A stretch of DNA of 64,000 bases from Neisseria sp. Marseille-Q6792 (GTDB lineage: Bacteria; Pseudomonadota; Gammaproteobacteria; Burkholderiales; Neisseriaceae): positions 372,001 to 436,000 of the forward strand of contig NZ_OW969598.1 in the NCBI RefSeq assembly GCF_943181435.1, read 5' to 3'. The translations under genes were made by a program, and so were the position numbers. This document shows positions 1 through 9,178 of this stretch, in pieces (the first letter of the stretch is position 1; each line of letters starts with the position of its first letter). The notes beneath the pieces were generated by a model, which saw nothing but the letters and a program-made list of their open reading frames with translations, had not been told where the DNA came from and made no database searches.

Positions 1-1
1 A

Positions 2-112
2 CGTCTGCCAAACGGCCCTCTGAAAGCCGTTGGCGAGTATGAAGTAGAAGTTGCTTTGCACACTGATGCCGTTGCTAAAATTACCGTTGCCGTCGTTGCT
101 GCAGCTGAGTAA
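2..112 (+). CDS. rplI: 50S ribosomal protein L9, C-terminal end (partial)
   Basis: The reading frame is open from the left edge to a TAA stop and encodes 36 residues beginning [15 protein letters not shown]. This is the typical C-terminal domain of ribosomal protein L9, in which the conserved P-IK-LGE-V pattern is recognisable. The gene starts outside the window. An inverted uptake-sequence terminator follows 14 bases after the stop, so this is probably the last gene of the rpsF-priB-rpsR-rplI operon; that operon context is inferred from the usual neisserial order and is not visible here. Confidence 0.9.
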   Translation, partial: RLPNGPLKAVGEYEVEVALHTDAVAKITVAVVAAAE

Positions 113-125
113 TTGAAATTATCAG

Positions 126-180
126 AATGCCGTCTGAAACCATGTTCCGATTATCGGTAAGGTTTCAGACGGCATTTCTT
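126..180 (+). terminator. Inverted uptake-sequence terminator after rplI
   Basis: Two inverted copies of the 12-base uptake sequence (near 127-138 and 165-176) form a 16-17 bp stem with a run of T after it. Confidence 0.85.
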
Positions 181-313
181 TTACTTTTAGATTTCCAATG
201 AGGAAAGTGTGCAGTTTTTTGCTGTTTCCGCATATCGGTATCGTCGGTGTGTCGGTTAATAATGTTATGTTGCCGTAACTGTTTTTATTTTCTGTATCTG
301 TTTGGGGTTTTCT

Positions 314-1381
314 ATGAAAACGATAAAAATACTTCCGTTGGCAATTTGTTTGGCTGCTTTGTCTGCCTGTACGACGGTTAAGACAATTGAGAAAGAAGGA
401 AATGAACGTCCGCAAAATGAACGTCCGCAATTTGATGTTGTGGCAGAATCAGTATCCAGCAGCGGGTTTGCCGCCAATGCCAATGTCCGCCGTTTTGTGG
501 ATTATGAGGTTGAAAAGGGAGATTTTTCCCGAGTGGAATTAGGGAATTTTTTTGATAATGCGGTTTATAAGGCAAACATTATCAATATTATGTACAAACC
601 TTCTACATCCAGACCGTGGTATGAATTTAAGGTTGGCAATTCGGGAGCTGCAAAATTTAACGGGGCCCGGAAGTTTTATTCTGAAAATCAGGCAGTAATT
701 GAAAGAGTGGCGGATGAATATGGCGTACCGGCCGAACTTATCGTGGCGATTATAGGGATTGAAACGAATTACGGTAAGAATATGGGCAGTTTCCGGGTTG
801 CCGATGCATTGGCAACTTTGGGCTTTGATTATCCCCGCCGTGCCGAGTTCTTCCAAAAAGAATTGGTTGAGCTTTTGCGGTTGGCAAAGGAAGAAGGCAG
901 TGATGTTTTTGCTTTTAAGGGCAGTTATGCGGGTGCAATGGGTATGCCGCAATTTATGCCTTCGAGCTACCGGAAATGGGCGGTAGATTATGACGGAGAC
1001 GGACATCGGGACATATGGGGCAATGTTGGCGATGTGGCGGCCTCGATTGCCAATTATATGAAACAGCACGGTTGGGTGACCGGAGGAAAAATGCTGGTAC
1101 CCGTTACGCTGACGCCGAGTGCGGATATTCAAGCCATAATTGGAGAAAAAACGGCATTGGTGCGGACAGTTGCAGACCTGAAGGCTTATGGCATCAAACC
1201 TCAGGAAGAGCTTGCAGATCATGAAAAAGCAATCTTGTTCAGCTTGGAGGTTAAGCCCGGCGTATTTGAATATTATTTAGGTTTAAACAATTTTTATACG
1301 GTTTGGCAATACAATCACAGCCGGATGTATGTAACGGCAGTCAGGGATATTGCCAATTCGCTTGGAAATAGGAGGCTCTAA
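314..1381 (+). CDS. mltB: Lytic murein transglycosylase B-like lipoprotein
   Basis: The product is a 355-residue lipoprotein that should cleave the glycan strands of peptidoglycan to give 1,6-anhydromuramic acid ends at the periplasmic face of the envelope. Residues 1-19 are a lipoprotein signal ending in the lipobox LSAC, with Cys19 the expected lipidation site. The SLT family-2 domain fills roughly residues 90-340. It contains IGIETNYG with the likely catalytic Glu150, followed by GAMGMPQFMPSSY and DGHRDIW, all typical of the MltB family. I chose the ATG at 314 because it is directly followed by the signal peptide; an in-frame TTG at 302 adds only four residues. The gene is transcribed separately from rplI (terminator upstream) and is followed by a Correia element. 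Confidence 0.92.
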   Translation: MKTIKILPLAICLAALSACTTVKTIEKEGNERPQNERPQFDVVAESVSSSGFAANANVRRFVDYEVEKGDFSRVELGNFFDNAVYKANIINIMYKPSTSRPWYEFKVGNSGAAKFNGARKFYSENQAVIERVADEYGVPAELIVAIIGIETNYGKNMGSFRVADALATLGFDYPRRAEFFQKELVELLRLAKEEGSDVFAFKGSYAGAMGMPQFMPSSYRKWAVDYDGDGHRDIWGNVGDVAASIANYMKQHGWVTGGKMLVPVTLTPSADIQAIIGEKTALVRTVADLKAYGIKPQEELADHEKAILFSLEVKPGVFEYYLGLNNFYTVWQYNHSRMYVTAVRDIANSLGNRRL

Positions 1382-1435
1382 TATTTCTTTTCAGATATCG
1401 TTTTAAGAAAATATAAACGATATGGAATATCTATG

Positions 1436-1542
1436 TATAGTGGATTAAATTTAAATCAGGACAAGGCGACGAAGCCGCAGACAGTACAAATAGTACGGCA
1501 AGGCGAGGCAACGCCGTACTGGTTTAAATTTAATCCACTATA
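1436..1542. repeat. Correia repeat element (NEMIS/CREE), 107 bp
   Basis: The element begins TATAGTGGATTAAATTTAAA and ends with the inverted match TTTAAATTTAATCCACTATA. Its core carries the typical GCCGCAGACAGTAC and GGCAAGGCGAGGCAACGCC segments. Elements of this kind are non-autonomous miniature mobile sequences restricted to Neisseria. It sits between mltB and the adhesin gene. Confidence 0.95.
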
Positions 1543-1851
1543 GATTCATGAATCACATAATGTTACCAATACATTATCTTTATGGTTGACAGTATCGGCA
1601 ATTGATAGGCAGGTCGGCAAACCCTTTTTTTCTGTGGAGAAGATTTGGTTATTATAGAAGGTGTGTAGGAAATGTATTAAGGAAATAAATGTTTGGTTAA
1701 TTTAAGTAATTCTATTAGTTTTCCAGACTAGTTCTATATAAAATGCCGACCTCATATGCCTATCCTGATAAATTATAGTAGCTTGGCAGGCTGTGCCGTC
1801 AAAAAACAGGGATAGAATAAATTTAACTATATTAAACGGGGATTACTCATA
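1543..1851 (+). promoter_or_regulatory. AT-rich upstream region of the trimeric adhesin
   Basis: This 309-base gap has no gene that I can support. It is AT-rich and holds the presumed adhesin promoter. A plausible ribosome binding site, GGGG at 1838-1841, lies about 10 bases before the ATG. I see no homopolymer or short tandem tract that would suggest phase variation, unlike promoters such as that of nadA. Confidence 0.5.
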
Positions 1852-4800
1852 ATGAATAAGATTTTCAAGGTGGTTTACAATAAGGCGACTGGCAGATATG
1901 AAGTTGTATCGGAGCTGGCAAAAGCCGAAGGTAAAGCATCTTCGTCAACTCTGCAGAATAAATCTATATTTTCCAAACAAGTGTCCAGATTGACCATGCT
2001 TTCCTTGTGTTTGGCATCGGTAGGTTTTGCGGCCGCGGCAGATAATTCATATATCAATGTGAATGGGGAGAATGCAGAAAGGAATGAAGCCTTCTTTCAG
2101 AAAATGGGTAAGGATGGTACTACTCCTGTTAATTTGCGTCTAAATTATGAAGGAAGAAACCCTGGAGGACCGGTAAATGATAATAAAACCGTTGGTACGA
2201 GTGGAGCGGTAGGTGCTCGTTCAATCGCATCAGGCGTTTTTGCCAATGCTTTGTCAAAGGATTCGATTGCCATTGGTACCGGAGCGAATGTAAATAACTA
2301 TTGGGGATCTCAGCGAAATGAGGCAGTTGCCGGTATTGCAATTGGCAAACACGCTCAGGTTGAAGGGTCTGCCGGTGCAATCGCATTTGGCAGAGGAAGT
2401 ACGATTCTTAGGAATGAATCTTATAATCTAGGGGCGAATAATGCAATTGCGATTGGTAATAATAGCAAAATTACAGCTGCAAGCGGCGCAATTGCGATTG
2501 GTAATGCAGCAAATATTACCGCTATAAATACAGGTAGCGGTAATGGTGCGACAAATGCGGTAGCAATTGGCAATAGTGCGACTGTTGAGCGTGAAAATTC
2601 GATTGCCATGGGTAATTCCGCTACAGCTAATCGTGAAAATTCGGTTGCCTTAGGTAATTCCACTACGGCGAAACGTGAGAATTCTGTTGCGATAGGTACA
2701 AATGTAACTGTAGAAAGAGAAAACTCTGTTGTTATCGGTCAAAATGCAAGCGCAACGAGAGAAAGGGTTGTCGCCATTGGTGCTTACGCAAAAGCAGATG
2801 GGGATAGAACAGTTGCAATTGGCCCAGAAGCGACAGCCAGTGCCTCAAAATCTATTGTAATTGGTGGCTTGGGAGATAATGCAAAAGATAATCAAGCAAA
2901 ATCAGAAGCAGGTGCAACTCAAGCTATTGTAATTGGTAATGGTGCACAAGCGAAAGCTGCTGCAAGTTATTCTGTTACTTTAGGTAATAGTGCTAAAACA
3001 GAGGCTGTTACAGGGATTAGCATTGGTGATCGTGCTAATGTTGCTTCTGGCGCAAATTCTGGTATTGCCTTGGGTAAAAGTGCAGTTGCCAATAAATCTG
3101 GCGATATTGCTATTGGCGAATCTTCAAGTACATCGGATAAACATACAGTAAGTGGCCTTCAAATTGGTGATGCAATCTTATCTACAGGCGTTGCCGCAAC
3201 CAATAATGGCACTGTAAGTTTTGGTAATAGCACTATTAGACGCCAGATCCAAAATGTTGGAGCTGGTGAAATCTCTGAGACATCGAGTGATGTAATCACT
3301 GGTTCACAACTTTACCATGTAATCAAAGCTGCCGATGAAATTGCTAAAACGGAATATAAGTTCCAAGTAAATGGCTCGGATATTAAAACTATGAGCAACA
3401 AAGGCACATCAGCAACCAATAATGCTAATAATGTGCTTGATTTCAAAGCTGGCGATGGGTTAGATGTTGCATATGAAAATGCTGCAGTAACTTACAAACT
3501 AAATGCTGATTCTAAGCAAGCAATTGCAGATGCTAAAACCGCAGCACAAACTGTAACTGCTAAACTTGACCAGATTAATCAATCTGTTGCACGAGCCGAA
3601 ACAGCTGCGGGTAAAGCAGAAGCAGCCCAAGCAGCGGCAGAGACATCCGCAACAGAGGCAGAAAGTGCCAAGAATGCGGCAGTAGCAGCTCAAGGCAAGG
3701 CAGAAGAAGCTAAAGCCGGTGCGGTAGCAGCCCAAGGCAAGGCAGAAGCAGCCAAAGCCGGTGCAGAAACAGCCAAAACTGCGGCAGCGGCATCCGCAGC
3801 AGAGGCAGTAAGAGCCAAAGCCGATGCAGAAGCAGCCAAAGCCGGTGCAGAAGAAGCGAAAGAAGCGGCAGTAGCAGCTAAAAATGCGGCGGAAACCGCC
3901 CAAGCTGGTGCAGTAGAAGCTAAAAATGTGGCGGAAACCGCCCAAGCTGGTGCAGAAGCAGCCAAAGATGCGGCAGTAGCAGCCAAAAACGAGGCAGCGA
4001 CATTTGCAACAGCGGCAGGAAATGCCAAAGCTGGTGCAGAAGCAGCCAAAGAAGCGGCAGCGGTATCCGCAACGAATGCCACCAATTCGGCAACAGCGGC
4101 AGCGGCATCCGCAGCGGAGGCCACCCATTCTGCAGCAGAGGCAAGAAATGCCAAAGAAGCGGCGGAAACCGCCAAAGCCGGTGCGGTAGCAGCCCAAGGC
4201 AAAGCAGAAACAGCTAGGGATGAAGCAGTCGCAGCGAAAGAAGCGGCAGCGACATCCGCAACAGAGGCAAGAGATGCTAAAGCTGGTGCAGAGGCAGCGA
4301 AAGATGCGGCAGAAACCGCCAAAGCCGGTGCAGTAGAAGCTAAAAATGCGGCGGAAACCGCCAAAGCTGGTGCAGTAGAAGCTAAAAATGCGGCAGAAAC
4401 CGCCAAGACCGGTGCAGAAGAAGCCAAAGTTGGTGCAGTAGAAGCTAAAAATGCGGCGGAAACCGCCAAAGCTGGTGCAGTAGACGCCAAAGTTGGTGCA
4501 GAGGCAGCCCAAGCTGGTGCAGAAACAGCCAAGACTGCGGCAGAAGAAGCCAAAGCAGCGGCAGCGACATCCGCCACGAATGCCGCCCATTCTGCAACAG
4601 ATGCGGCAACAGCCAAAGCCGGTGCGGAAGCCGCCAAAACTGATGCAGAAGCAGCGAAGACTGGTGCAGAAGCAGCGAAAGAAGCGGCAGTAACCGCCAA
4701 AGCCGGTGCGGTAGCAGCTCAAGGCAAAGCAGAAACAGCTAGGGATGAAGCAGTCGCAGCGAAAGAAGCGGCAGCGACATCTGCAACAGAGGCAGAAAGT

Positions 4801-6927
4801 GCCAAGAATGCGGCAGTAGCAGCGAAAGATGCGGCAATGATATCCGCAGCAGATGCGGCAACAGCCAAAACCGGTGCGGAAGCTGCCAAAAATGCGGCAG
4901 AAACCGCCAAAGCCGGTGCGGTAGCAGCCCAAGGTAAGGCAGAAACAGCCAGGGATGATGCAGTTGCAGCGAAAGAAGCAGCAGCGGTATCCGCAGCAGA
5001 TGCGGTAAGAGCCAAAAACGAGGCAGCGACATCCGCCACGAATGCCGCCAATTCGGCAACAGCGGCAGCGACATCCGCAACAGAGGCAGGAAATGCGAAA
5101 GCTGGTGCGGAAGCAGCCAAAAACGAGGCAGCGGCATCTGCAGCAGAGGCAGTAAGAGCCAAAGCCGATGCAGTAGCAGCCCAAGCTGGTGCAGTAGAAG
5201 CTAAAAATGCGGCGGAAACCGCCAAAGCCGGTGCGGTAGCAGCCCAAGGTAAGGCAGAAACAGCCAGGGATGATGCAGTTGCAGCGAAAGAAGCAGCAGT
5301 GGCATCCGCGGCAGATGCGGCAAGCGCAAAAACTGCAGCAGAAACCGCCAAAGACGCGGCAGTGACAGCACAAGGTAAAGCAGAAGCAGCGAAAGATGCA
5401 GCAGTAACAGCGAAGACCGGTGCAGAAGCAGCAAAAACTGCAGCAGTAGCAGCTAAAAACGAGGCAGCGACATCTGCAGCAGATGCGGCAACAGCCAAAA
5501 CCGGTGCGGAAGCTGCCAAAAATGCGGCAGAAACCGCCAAAGCCGGTGCAGAAGCAGCCCAAGGTAAGGCAGAAACAGCCAGGGATAATGCAGTTGCAGC
5601 GAAAGAAGCGGCAGCGACATCTGCAACAGATGCGGCAACAGCCAAAGCCGGTGCAGAAGCAGCCAAAGAAGCGGCAGCGGCATCCGCGACAGAGGCCGCC
5701 CATTCTGCGACAGAGGCAGGAAATGCTAAAGCTGGTGCAGAAGCAGCCAAAGAAGCGGCAGCGGCATCCGCGACAGAGGCCGCCCATTCTGCGACAGAGG
5801 CAGGAAATGCTAAAGCCGGTGCAGAAGAAGCGAAAGAAGCGGCAGTAGCAGCTAAAAATGTGGCGGAAACCGCCAAAGCTGGTGCGGTAGCAGCGAAAGA
5901 TGCGGCAGAAACCGCCAAAGCCGGTGCAGTAGAAGCCAAAGCAGCGGCTGAGACATCTGCAACGAATGCCGCCAATTCTGCTACAGAGGCAGGAAATGCT
6001 AAAGCTGGTGCAGAAGCAGCCAAAGAAGCGGCAGCGGCATCCGCAATAGAGGCAGGAAATGCGAAAGCTGGTGCAGTAGAAGCTAAAAATGCGGCGGAAA
6101 CCGCCCAAGCTGGTGCAGAAGCAGCGAAAGAAGCGGCAGCGGCATCCGCAATAGAGGCAGGAAATGCGAAAGCTGGTGCAGTAGAAGCTAAAAATGCGGC
6201 GGAAACCGCCAAAGCTGGTGCAGTAGCAGCCAAAGATGCGGCAGAAACCGCCAAGACCGGTGCAGAGGCAGCGAAGGATGCTGCTGTAACAGCCCAAGGT
6301 AAAGCAGAAGCAGCCAGAGACGAAGCGGCTGGTGCGCTTCAGAAAATCGAATCTTCTGGTTTGATTGGTAAGGATGGCAAGGTTTCTTTTGCTGCTGATA
6401 ATGCAGGTAGTCGGGATAGTGCGCGGGCAGTAGGTATTGATTCAACTGCTTTGGGCTATGGTTCGGAAGCGAAGGGCAATGATTCTACTGTAATCGGCAA
6501 CCATGCGTTTGCTAGTGGAACAGGTTCGGTTGCTTTGGGTAATGGTTCTGTGGCTTCTGAGGATTACACGGTTTCTGTCGGTTCGGCTGGTCATGAACGT
6601 CGTATTACAAATGTTCAGTCTCCACGCCATGCAACTGATGCGGCAAACAAGGCTTATGTGGATTCTATTCGTGATGAGTGGAAGTCGGCCGATAAAAAAC
6701 TGCGTGGAGGTGTTGCAGGTGCGACTGCGATTGCAAATCTTCCGCAGGCAAATGGTAGCAGTAACAGTATGCTCAGCCTTGCTGTAGGTAATTATAGGGG
6801 TCAGAATGCATTTGCCATCGGTTATTCAAAGGTAAGTGACAATAATAGGGTTATCTTGAAGATAAGTGGTTCTGCCTCTACTGCCGGTGATTATAATGTT
6901 GGTGCAGGTATCGGCTTCCAATGGTAG
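1852..6927 (+). CDS. Trimeric autotransporter adhesin (YadA/Hia type) with giant alanine-heptad stalk
   Basis: This 1691-residue protein should trimerise in the outer membrane and display a fibre (type Vc secretion). In order it has: an extended signal peptide (ESPR, starting MNKIFKVVYNKATGRYEVV) with cleavage near residue 63; a YadA-like head of repeated AIG-x-x-A units from about 120 to 460; a neck (about 465-490, ending TGSQL); a stalk from about 584 to 1498 made of exact 7-residue units such as AKAGAEA, AKEAAAA, SATEAGN and AQGKAEA; a second short head (about 1520-1570); a second neck with ATDAANKAYVD; and a C-terminal YadA anchor of about 80 residues ending GIGFQW. It is not NadA or NhhA by architecture. 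The host ligand is unknown. The stalk DNA contains perfect tandem duplications, so length should vary between strains. Confidence 0.93.
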   Translation: MNKIFKVVYNKATGRYEVVSELAKAEGKASSSTLQNKSIFSKQVSRLTMLSLCLASVGFAAAADNSYINVNGENAERNEAFFQKMGKDGTTPVNLRLNYEGRNPGGPVNDNKTVGTSGAVGARSIASGVFANALSKDSIAIGTGANVNNYWGSQRNEAVAGIAIGKHAQVEGSAGAIAFGRGSTILRNESYNLGANNAIAIGNNSKITAASGAIAIGNAANITAINTGSGNGATNAVAIGNSATVERENSIAMGNSATANRENSVALGNSTTAKRENSVAIGTNVTVERENSVVIGQNASATRERVVAIGAYAKADGDRTVAIGPEATASASKSIVIGGLGDNAKDNQAKSEAGATQAIVIGNGAQAKAAASYSVTLGNSAKTEAVTGISIGDRANVASGANSGIALGKSAVANKSGDIAIGESSSTSDKHTVSGLQIGDAILSTGVAATNNGTVSFGNSTIRRQIQNVGAGEISETSSDVITGSQLYHVIKAADEIAKTEYKFQVNGSDIKTMSNKGTSATNNANNVLDFKAGDGLDVAYENAAVTYKLNADSKQAIADAKTAAQTVTAKLDQINQSVARAETAAGKAEAAQAAAETSATEAESAKNAAVAAQGKAEEAKAGAVAAQGKAEAAKAGAETAKTAAAASAAEAVRAKADAEAAKAGAEEAKEAAVAAKNAAETAQAGAVEAKNVAETAQAGAEAAKDAAVAAKNEAATFATAAGNAKAGAEAAKEAAAVSATNATNSATAAAASAAEATHSAAEARNAKEAAETAKAGAVAAQGKAETARDEAVAAKEAAATSATEARDAKAGAEAAKDAAETAKAGAVEAKNAAETAKAGAVEAKNAAETAKTGAEEAKVGAVEAKNAAETAKAGAVDAKVGAEAAQAGAETAKTAAEEAKAAAATSATNAAHSATDAATAKAGAEAAKTDAEAAKTGAEAAKEAAVTAKAGAVAAQGKAETARDEAVAAKEAAATSATEAESAKNAAVAAKDAAMISAADAATAKTGAEAAKNAAETAKAGAVAAQGKAETARDDAVAAKEAAAVSAADAVRAKNEAATSATNAANSATAAATSATEAGNAKAGAEAAKNEAAASAAEAVRAKADAVAAQAGAVEAKNAAETAKAGAVAAQGKAETARDDAVAAKEAAVASAADAASAKTAAETAKDAAVTAQGKAEAAKDAAVTAKTGAEAAKTAAVAAKNEAATSAADAATAKTGAEAAKNAAETAKAGAEAAQGKAETARDNAVAAKEAAATSATDAATAKAGAEAAKEAAAASATEAAHSATEAGNAKAGAEAAKEAAAASATEAAHSATEAGNAKAGAEEAKEAAVAAKNVAETAKAGAVAAKDAAETAKAGAVEAKAAAETSATNAANSATEAGNAKAGAEAAKEAAAASAIEAGNAKAGAVEAKNAAETAQAGAEAAKEAAAASAIEAGNAKAGAVEAKNAAETAKAGAVAAKDAAETAKTGAEAAKDAAVTAQGKAEAARDEAAGALQKIESSGLIGKDGKVSFAADNAGSRDSARAVGIDSTALGYGSEAKGNDSTVIGNHAFASGTGSVALGNGSVASEDYTVSVGSAGHERRITNVQSPRHATDAANKAYVDSIRDEWKSADKKLRGGVAGATAIANLPQANGSSNSMLSLAVGNYRGQNAFAIGYSKVSDNNRVILKISGSASTAGDYNVGAGIGFQW
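3600..6345 (+). repeat. 21-bp periodic heptad-coding repeat array
   Basis: About 130 consecutive 21-base units encode alanine-rich heptads. Higher-order copies are visible: an 84-bp unit (four heptads) is perfectly duplicated at 5650-5733 and 5734-5817, and a unit recurs at a 105-bp offset (five heptads) from about 6028 and 6133. Such repeats allow in-frame expansion and contraction. Confidence 0.9.
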
Positions 6928-7024
6928 AAAGGGCTTGAGATTATCTGATTCGGTTTCTGTTTTAGTTTTTATGATACTGTTACCGTCAGATGGTTAGCCG
7001 GCATCTTTTTACAGTCTGATATTT

Positions 7025-7060
7025 AATCCCGTCCGATTATATTCGGACGGGATTTTTTAT
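7025..7060 (+). terminator. Rho-independent terminator of the adhesin gene
   Basis: A 12-bp perfect stem, AATCCCGTCCGA paired with TCGGACGGGATT around a 6-base loop, is followed by a run of T. Confidence 0.85.
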
Positions 7061-7121
7061 TAATCATCTGCCTGTGAATATGCGGTTTAGGGTAAAACTT
7101 GTTTAAGACGGCATTTCTTGA

Positions 7122-9134
7122 TTAGGGTTTGTTTGAGGTTGGAGATTTTCGTTCTTGTTCTGTCGATGGTGGAAGGAAAAGTATATAGGGATTGGTTTTA
7201 ATCTGATTCCAGAAACTTTTGATTAGGTTGCGGATGCTGCTGATTTTTGTGCCTCGTGCTCTGAGGGCGACAAATAGTGCAAGGCTGAAACTCACGCAGA
7301 GGTTGACCAGACCGATGGCAAGAATGTTTAGAATGCCAAGGGTGAAGCTGATAATACCGATATTGCCGCTGACGGCGGCATAGCCGAGGTTGGCGGATGA
7401 GAATGCGACGTGGCGGATGTCTAGGGGGAGGCCGATAAGTTGGCCGATGTAACCCGTCATACCCAGCAGCATCCCGAAGATAAAGTTGCCTGCCAAGGAG
7501 CCGTAGTGTTTGTGTATGTAGGAAGCAAGGGCCCGGCGGGGTTTGGGGCGCATGATTTTGCGCAGCAGCGGGTTAAAGGGAAGACGCTGGCGAAGGTTGA
7601 GGTAGTCGGCACGGTTATCGAAAAAACCTGCGATGATTCCGGAACAAAAGAGCCATACCCCTGCGATGGCGGCATACCAGAGGGTGGGTTGGGTAAAAAT
7701 ATCGATTGATTTGAATTGGTAGGCGGTGGTATGGGCATCGAGTATGGGTTGTCGGTACAGATGGGTATAGCCGATTGATATGGTACATGCCAAAAGGATG
7801 GCGACGGAGACATTGCCGAAAACGGCGACACTTTGCGAGCGGCATACGTCGATTAGGAGTTTGGCGAGTTTATTGTCCGCTGCTTTGCCTCCTTCGTTGA
7901 GATCGACCTGTTCGGCGAAGCTGGCGGCGGTCATGGCGGGCTGTTTCGTTGCAACAGTGCAATGCAGTATGTGGATGAGCATGAAGCCTATGCCGTAGTT
8001 AAGCCCGGATAGGAAGGCTGTGGCAAAGGGGCTGAAACCAAGTGTGCCGATATGGATTTTGTGCAGTGCCATCAGGGAGATGATGACGCCGCCGCCCGCT
8101 GCGGAGTAGAACATTTTGAAATATTCTTTGCGGTTGCGGGTAATGTAGTGTTCGCCGTGGTTGCTTTTATTTTCAGTAATGCTGCGGGCAAGCATTCTAA
8201 TGCTGCTGCGGCGCAGGTGGCGGGTGCTGTATTGTTCGACTGCGGCATAGATGAGAGAGTTCATCAGGGCAATGGTAAGCCGGCTGTGGTTGCTGATATC
8301 GGTTTGAATGTCGGTCAGGAGTTTCAGACGGCATAGGGTCTGTTGGAGTCGTTCGAGCAGGTGGGCAACCTTTACGGACGATCCCGAACCTGCACCCGTA
8401 CCTCGACGGCGCAAGTAGTCGATTTGGGTTCCGCATTGGTCGAACATAACTTCAAGATGTGCGGTATCGTAAGGATTGTGCTCTTTTCGGTAGTGTTCGA
8501 CCAGCTTGGCAGTTTCGCGTTGGAGGGCGACAAAAGGCGAGTCTGCCTCAAGCAGGCGAGGTGCAATGCGGATGAGGTCGGGTTCGATGGCTTCGGAGGC
8601 AATCCAAATGGCAAGCATTTCAATAGCGCGCAGCCGGGCATCGGCAAGTTGTCGGCATGCTGTTTGCAACAGTGCGGGTTCGGCATTGGCGCGGATAAGC
8701 TCGTATAGGCCCAGCCACTGGCGGATATGGAGGGTTTGCAGCCATTTGTCGTCGTTTTCGGAGTGGAAAAGGTAGAGGAATACTTCATGCAGGTTGGCAA
8801 AGTCTTTGTAGGATGGGCTGAAGCGTTCGTATATGCGTATACCCATTTCCCGGGAAAAGCTGTGGCGCGAGAAAATACCGAGTTTGATAAGGGCGGGGTA
8901 GATGTGGACTTGGGAAAGCCATGTATAGAAGCGTCGGCTGAAATGGCGGCAGAGTGCTTCGTCTTGTTTGAGCGTGGTAATGATTAAATCGAAGTGTTCC
9001 GCAGCCTGTTTTTTGCCGCCGCGGCGGATGAATTTGATTAACGCATTCAGGATGAGGACGAAATCGGTATCGTTCAGACTTTCGGAAAGGAGCGGATGCA
9101 GGTTTTGCCGGGTAATTTTCTTCATATTTGTCAT
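7122..9134 (-). CDS. gcr: Gcr/'site-specific recombinase' family integral membrane protein
   Basis: The protein is about 670 residues and matches the family annotated in Neisseria as site-specific recombinase Gcr (Pfam SpecificRecomb). The N-terminal 300 residues are soluble and helical. From about residue 330 to 630 there are several long hydrophobic segments, for example IIAGFFDNRADYLNLRQRLP flanked by membrane helices, and late segments such as GIISFTLGILNILAIGLVN. I see no serine or tyrosine recombinase signature, so the recombinase name is doubtful and the function should be treated as unknown. The start may be the ATG at 9134 or the one three codons later at 9125; neither has a strong ribosome binding site. 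It lies downstream of yejF on the same strand. Confidence 0.85.
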   Translation of the reverse strand: MTNMKKITRQNLHPLLSESLNDTDFVLILNALIKFIRRGGKKQAAEHFDLIITTLKQDEALCRHFSRRFYTWLSQVHIYPALIKLGIFSRHSFSREMGIRIYERFSPSYKDFANLHEVFLYLFHSENDDKWLQTLHIRQWLGLYELIRANAEPALLQTACRQLADARLRAIEMLAIWIASEAIEPDLIRIAPRLLEADSPFVALQRETAKLVEHYRKEHNPYDTAHLEVMFDQCGTQIDYLRRRGTGAGSGSSVKVAHLLERLQQTLCRLKLLTDIQTDISNHSRLTIALMNSLIYAAVEQYSTRHLRRSSIRMLARSITENKSNHGEHYITRNRKEYFKMFYSAAGGGVIISLMALHKIHIGTLGFSPFATAFLSGLNYGIGFMLIHILHCTVATKQPAMTAASFAEQVDLNEGGKAADNKLAKLLIDVCRSQSVAVFGNVSVAILLACTISIGYTHLYRQPILDAHTTAYQFKSIDIFTQPTLWYAAIAGVWLFCSGIIAGFFDNRADYLNLRQRLPFNPLLRKIMRPKPRRALASYIHKHYGSLAGNFIFGMLLGMTGYIGQLIGLPLDIRHVAFSSANLGYAAVSGNIGIISFTLGILNILAIGLVNLCVSFSLALFVALRARGTKISSIRNLIKSFWNQIKTNPYILFLPPSTEQERKSPTSNKP

Positions 9135-9178
9135 TATACCGTATTGATTTTCAGTAGATATCCTATAAGAGGGGTTTG

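Noticed and set aside
3499..6297. A 932-codon open frame on the minus strand opposite the adhesin stalk
   Set aside because: It is an artefact of the 21-base repeat and alanine codons (Cys/Phe/Gly-rich low-complexity product). The plus-strand frame has the full adhesin architecture.
3600..6345. Possible CRISPR or satellite array
   Set aside because: The repeats have no spacers, the period is 21 bases and they lie in frame within a coding region.
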